Positions 61,551 to 64,000 of a stretch of 64,000 nucleotides of DNA are shown piece after piece (the first letter of the stretch is position 1; each line of letters opens with the position of its first letter). Under the pieces are notes generated by a model, which saw only the letters and a list, made by a program, of their open reading frames with translations, did not search any database and was not told where the DNA came from. The position numbers and the translations under genes are program-made. Source of the stretch: Stygiobacter sp043807765 (GTDB lineage Bacteria; Bacteroidota; Ignavibacteria; Ignavibacteriales; Melioribacteraceae); contig JAZDFQ010000072.1 in assembly GCA_043807765.1 (NCBI GenBank), forward strand, positions 27,887-91,886. Reading direction: 5' to 3'.

Positions 61551-63158
61551 TCAAAACCTCTGGGATAAACTTAGAAACAATCGCCCGTAAGTAGTCTTTT
61601 CTTGAAATGTACTTTCATAACTGGCAGTAAAAAATAAAGAAGCTCGCACTCTCCATGATATATCTACATTTCCAATCTTTTGTAAAAAACCAAACGAACC
61701 GGAAGAAAACTTATAATCTACAATTTTATATCCGAGACTGAGATTTAGTTTACCATTGAACAAATCTTTATAAAGACCGGCCCCGTAGTAATTGCCGTTT
61801 ACATATCCGGATTCAATTCGATTATAATTTATGTTCAAGCCGGAGGCAATCAATGGCAGTTGAAGGTAATTTAAGTTGATTCCGTAGTTGCTGGATGGGC
61901 GAGGATCATCTTTGCTAAAACGGTAACCATAATTAAACCCTATCCACATATAATTTATTGGGCGAAGATTTATCCGCATAGAAAATCCTTGCCGTGTTGC
62001 GGATTCTAAAATACTATCTGCATAAGTTTTGAATGTCTCGTAGTAGACTACATTTTTTCTTGCATCGTAAGAGGCGCTAAATCCAATCCAGTTTGTTGGA
62101 TTGTAAGAACCCATTGCAAATAAACTTGTCATATTAAACACATTTTGTTCAACGCCCCCCTTTCGTTTATAAAGATCGACTTCCGATGAAACAAAAAAGC
62201 CAAGCGATTGAGTAATACTGTTATTATGTTGAAAATATAAAAAGCGTCGGTCGGTTTTAAAATTGTTAGTCTGCTCAAATACGCCAATTGTATTCTGCAT
62301 AGTAGCCTTGCCAATGCTATCGCTGCGGAACACATAACCGCCATACTCAAACATTTTTACATCATAACCATAATCAGAAAAGCTTGGATGTGAACCAGCT
62401 ACGATACCAAATACAAATTTCTTTAATGATGTTTCGAATTGTAAACCATCTATAGCGCCTAAACTTGAAGTCTTAAAATTTATTTTTCTTCCTAAACTAA
62501 TTTTAGTGTTTGGAGAAAAATCGTAGCGCAAGGCTAAATCATAAATCTTAAGTGCTTCCCCTAGATTATTTTTTACTTCATTCCACCTATCGGCTCTATA
62601 AGAAAAGTTTATGTATGATGAAAATGATAAAGGTGAACTTGAAACCGAGTCGGCATCAAAAGAAAGATTGAAGCGCCAATGTTGAAAATCTGCCGAGCCG
62701 GGACCGTTAGACTTATTTGAATAGGAAGAAACTGAAATGTTTCCATTGGATCGTCTAAAAAAGGAACTGCTCTTTTTAGTTTCCTTTTTATCTTCATCAA
62801 TATTAGTTAGCTCAACGTTCTCTTTTTTAACCGGGGCTTGAAGTTCAACTTTTGTTTCTCTAATTATTTTTATCCGTGCAACAATCTCATCATCAATTTT
62901 AAATTGATAACCGGTTACAGCTGTACCGGAACATGAGTTTGATGAAACGTATTGAACAACAATGGCTGCCTTCGGTTTTTTGTCTTGAACAAAAAAGAGA
63001 GTATCATTTTTGTTAATGCCAATAGTGCTTTCAAACCGCACATATATATTTTGTGAAGTTAGAAAAGAAACTTTTCCTTTTCGTTCTTCAAAAGAATTTG
63101 TTTGGCCGAGTATTTGAGCCAAGCCTAAGAATAATAATGTTAGAACAGATTTATTCAT
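61551..63158 (-). CDS. Outer-membrane beta-barrel protein, possible porin of a porin-cytochrome pair
   Basis: 535 residues with a signal peptide (GLAQILGQT). Residues ~25-95 form a small beta domain (GKVSFLTSQNIYVRFE, KNDTLFFVQDKKPKAAIVVQYVS), then a charged linker (~105-140). From ~140 to the end there are about 20 or more amphipathic strands (LSFSSYINFSYRADRW, SISFG-type turns) closing with LFLSLSQRF, as in a large barrel. The ATG is 3 nt after the stop of the multihaem cytochrome gene, so the two are translated together. A role in passing electrons across the outer membrane is inferred from that pairing alone. No family recognised. Confidence 0.7.
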   Translation of the reverse strand: MNKSVLTLLFLGLAQILGQTNSFEERKGKVSFLTSQNIYVRFESTIGINKNDTLFFVQDKKPKAAIVVQYVSSNSCSGTAVTGYQFKIDDEIVARIKIIRETKVELQAPVKKENVELTNIDEDKKETKKSSSFFRRSNGNISVSSYSNKSNGPGSADFQHWRFNLSFDADSVSSSPLSFSSYINFSYRADRWNEVKNNLGEALKIYDLALRYDFSPNTKISLGRKINFKTSSLGAIDGLQFETSLKKFVFGIVAGSHPSFSDYGYDVKMFEYGGYVFRSDSIGKATMQNTIGVFEQTNNFKTDRRFLYFQHNNSITQSLGFFVSSEVDLYKRKGGVEQNVFNMTSLFAMGSYNPTNWIGFSASYDARKNVVYYETFKTYADSILESATRQGFSMRINLRPINYMWIGFNYGYRFSKDDPRPSSNYGINLNYLQLPLIASGLNINYNRIESGYVNGNYYGAGLYKDLFNGKLNLSLGYKIVDYKFSSGSFGFLQKIGNVDISWRVRASLFFTASYESTFQEKTTYGRLFLSLSQRF

Positions 63159-63161
63159 TAC

Positions 63162-64000
63162 TTAACTTTTTCCATTTGGATGACAATTGTAACATGCTGT
63201 TGATTGATACAAATATCCGGTTTTGCCTCTATGCTCACTGTCCATATCTGTTTTATTGTGTTCATGACAATTAATACATTCGAACACTTTATAATTAGAT
63301 TGATTTGTGTGGCAATCAGTGCATAAGCTCCATTCTCCTCTGTGCTCGCCGGAATAAATTGGAAAATACTGGCCATCATGATTGAACGTTGACGGCTTCC
63401 AAACATTTTGCGTATGGCAACTTTCGCATGAGGTTGGGAATTTTGCAGTCGCATGATTTGGATTTGTGACTCGATTATAGTCTGCTAAATGACAGCTTAC
63501 ACAACCGTTGTGTTTAGTGTTATAGTTTCCGGCATGACAGCTTGCGCACTGGTTTGATATCTGTAAATGTGCCCCAAGTATTTGATAATAATTATTATGA
63601 ATTGGGAACGTAGCCGGCTTCCATCCAGCAATTGTAGTATGGCATTGCTCACAAGTATTTGGTATTCCGAGTGCTGTATGATTTGGATTCGTTGTGCTCT
63701 GGAATTTCTGAGTATGACAGCTTGAACAAATAGTCGGAGTTCCCTTGAACATTGTGGTATGGCAACTATTGCAAACAACAGAAATATGTGCACCGGTTAA
63801 TGGGAATGCTGTCGTAGAGTGATTAAATGTTGTGGCTTTCCAATCTGTTGAGTTATGGCATTGCTCGCATGTTGTTGGGTAGCCTTGAGAAACATGATTT
63901 GGCGCCGCTGTATATTTTGCTTGATGGCATGAATAACAAGCTGTTGGCGTTCCGGTAAATCCTCCGGTATGACATGAATTACAATTCACAGTTGTGTGAG
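63162..64000 (-). CDS. Multihaem c-type cytochrome (5' part missing)
   Basis: The frame continues past the right window edge, so the start and signal peptide are not seen; the 279 visible codons encode 12 CXXCH motifs (CNSCH, CYSCH, CEQCH, CSSCH, CASCH, CVSCH, CESCH, CTDCH, CINCH, CYNCH, with CNSCH and CEQCH twice). Extra His residues spaced between them (APNH, TNPNH, TFNH) can give bis-His coordination, as in cytochrome c3/c7-type repeats. It would carry electrons in the periplasm or at the outer membrane. It is in one operon with the barrel gene downstream. Confidence 0.93.
   Translation of the reverse strand, partial: HTTVNCNSCHTGGFTGTPTACYSCHQAKYTAAPNHVSQGYPTTCEQCHNSTDWKATTFNHSTTAFPLTGAHISVVCNSCHTTMFKGTPTICSSCHTQKFQSTTNPNHTALGIPNTCEQCHTTIAGWKPATFPIHNNYYQILGAHLQISNQCASCHAGNYNTKHNGCVSCHLADYNRVTNPNHATAKFPTSCESCHTQNVWKPSTFNHDGQYFPIYSGEHRGEWSLCTDCHTNQSNYKVFECINCHEHNKTDMDSEHRGKTGYLYQSTACYNCHPNGKS

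Noticed and set aside
63162..64000. Periodic DNA pattern that could suggest a CRISPR array or tandem repeat locus
   Set aside because: The period comes from repeated CXXCH units in one continuous open frame; spacing and sequence between units vary and there are no identical direct repeats.

Overview
The window looks like a chromosomal segment from a Bacteroidota/Ignavibacteria-type organism (phylum-level call by inference). The signs are several secreted proteins with C-terminal type IX secretion (T9SS) tails of the form NYPNPFNPST...G-VYFYKL...KKM-LLK, SusC-like TonB-dependent receptors with an N-terminal carboxypeptidase-regulatory domain, PorV/PorQ-family outer-membrane proteins, and moderately AT-rich DNA. 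Unlike many Bacteroidota, it often carries clear Shine-Dalgarno motifs (AGGAG/AAGGA).

Left part (1-10 kb): mostly unrelated single genes. They are a LamG plus phosphoesterase-like secreted protein cut by the window edge, a four-Cys mini-protein, a class-C beta-lactamase-fold serine hydrolase, a secreted alpha/beta hydrolase, a Cthe_2159-like beta-helix lipoprotein, a membrane rhodanese, an iron alcohol dehydrogenase and a methyl-accepting chemotaxis protein. Several are separated by good intrinsic terminators.

10-19 kb: an outer-membrane cassette (TonB receptor, 1141-residue surface protein, PorV-like protein) followed upstream by an FG-GAP/VCBS T9SS cargo protein. No SusD is present.

20-34.7 kb: a signalling and peptide-transport island. 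It holds a Ser/Thr-kinase-like/ATPase/TPR protein paired with a GAF-histidine kinase, an Opp/Dpp-type ABC transporter split into two divergent operons, a TPR protein, a small lipoprotein and a membrane-anchored winged-helix regulator. Dispersed hairpin repeats sit at its joints.

34.7-61.1 kb: one very long minus-strand operon-like run (about 26 kb) that reads as an alginate/polyuronate utilisation locus. A FadR-type GntR regulator is followed by a TonB receptor, a surface protein, a PorV-like protein and a FadL-like protein, then a DEH-type reductase, a PL17 oligoalginate lyase, a KdgF cupin, an ExuT-like transporter, an SGNH acetylesterase, two PL6 lyases (one with and one without a T9SS tail), an unclassified beta-helix T9SS protein, another T9SS protein, a PL38-like alginate lyase and a GH88-GH2 fusion. 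Extracellular and periplasmic lyases would make unsaturated uronates, KdgF would linearise them and the SDR would reduce them to KDG. KDG kinase and KDPG aldolase are not in the window.

61.5-64 kb: a beta-barrel protein directly downstream of a gene for a protein with at least 12 CXXCH haem motifs, cut by the window end. This looks like a possible porin-cytochrome electron conduit.

The best candidates for something undescribed are the repeated SusD-less receptor / T9SS surface protein / PorV cassette, the unclassified beta-helix protein and GH88-GH2 fusion in the alginate operon, the split kinase pair next to the divergent peptide transporter, and the barrel-cytochrome pair.
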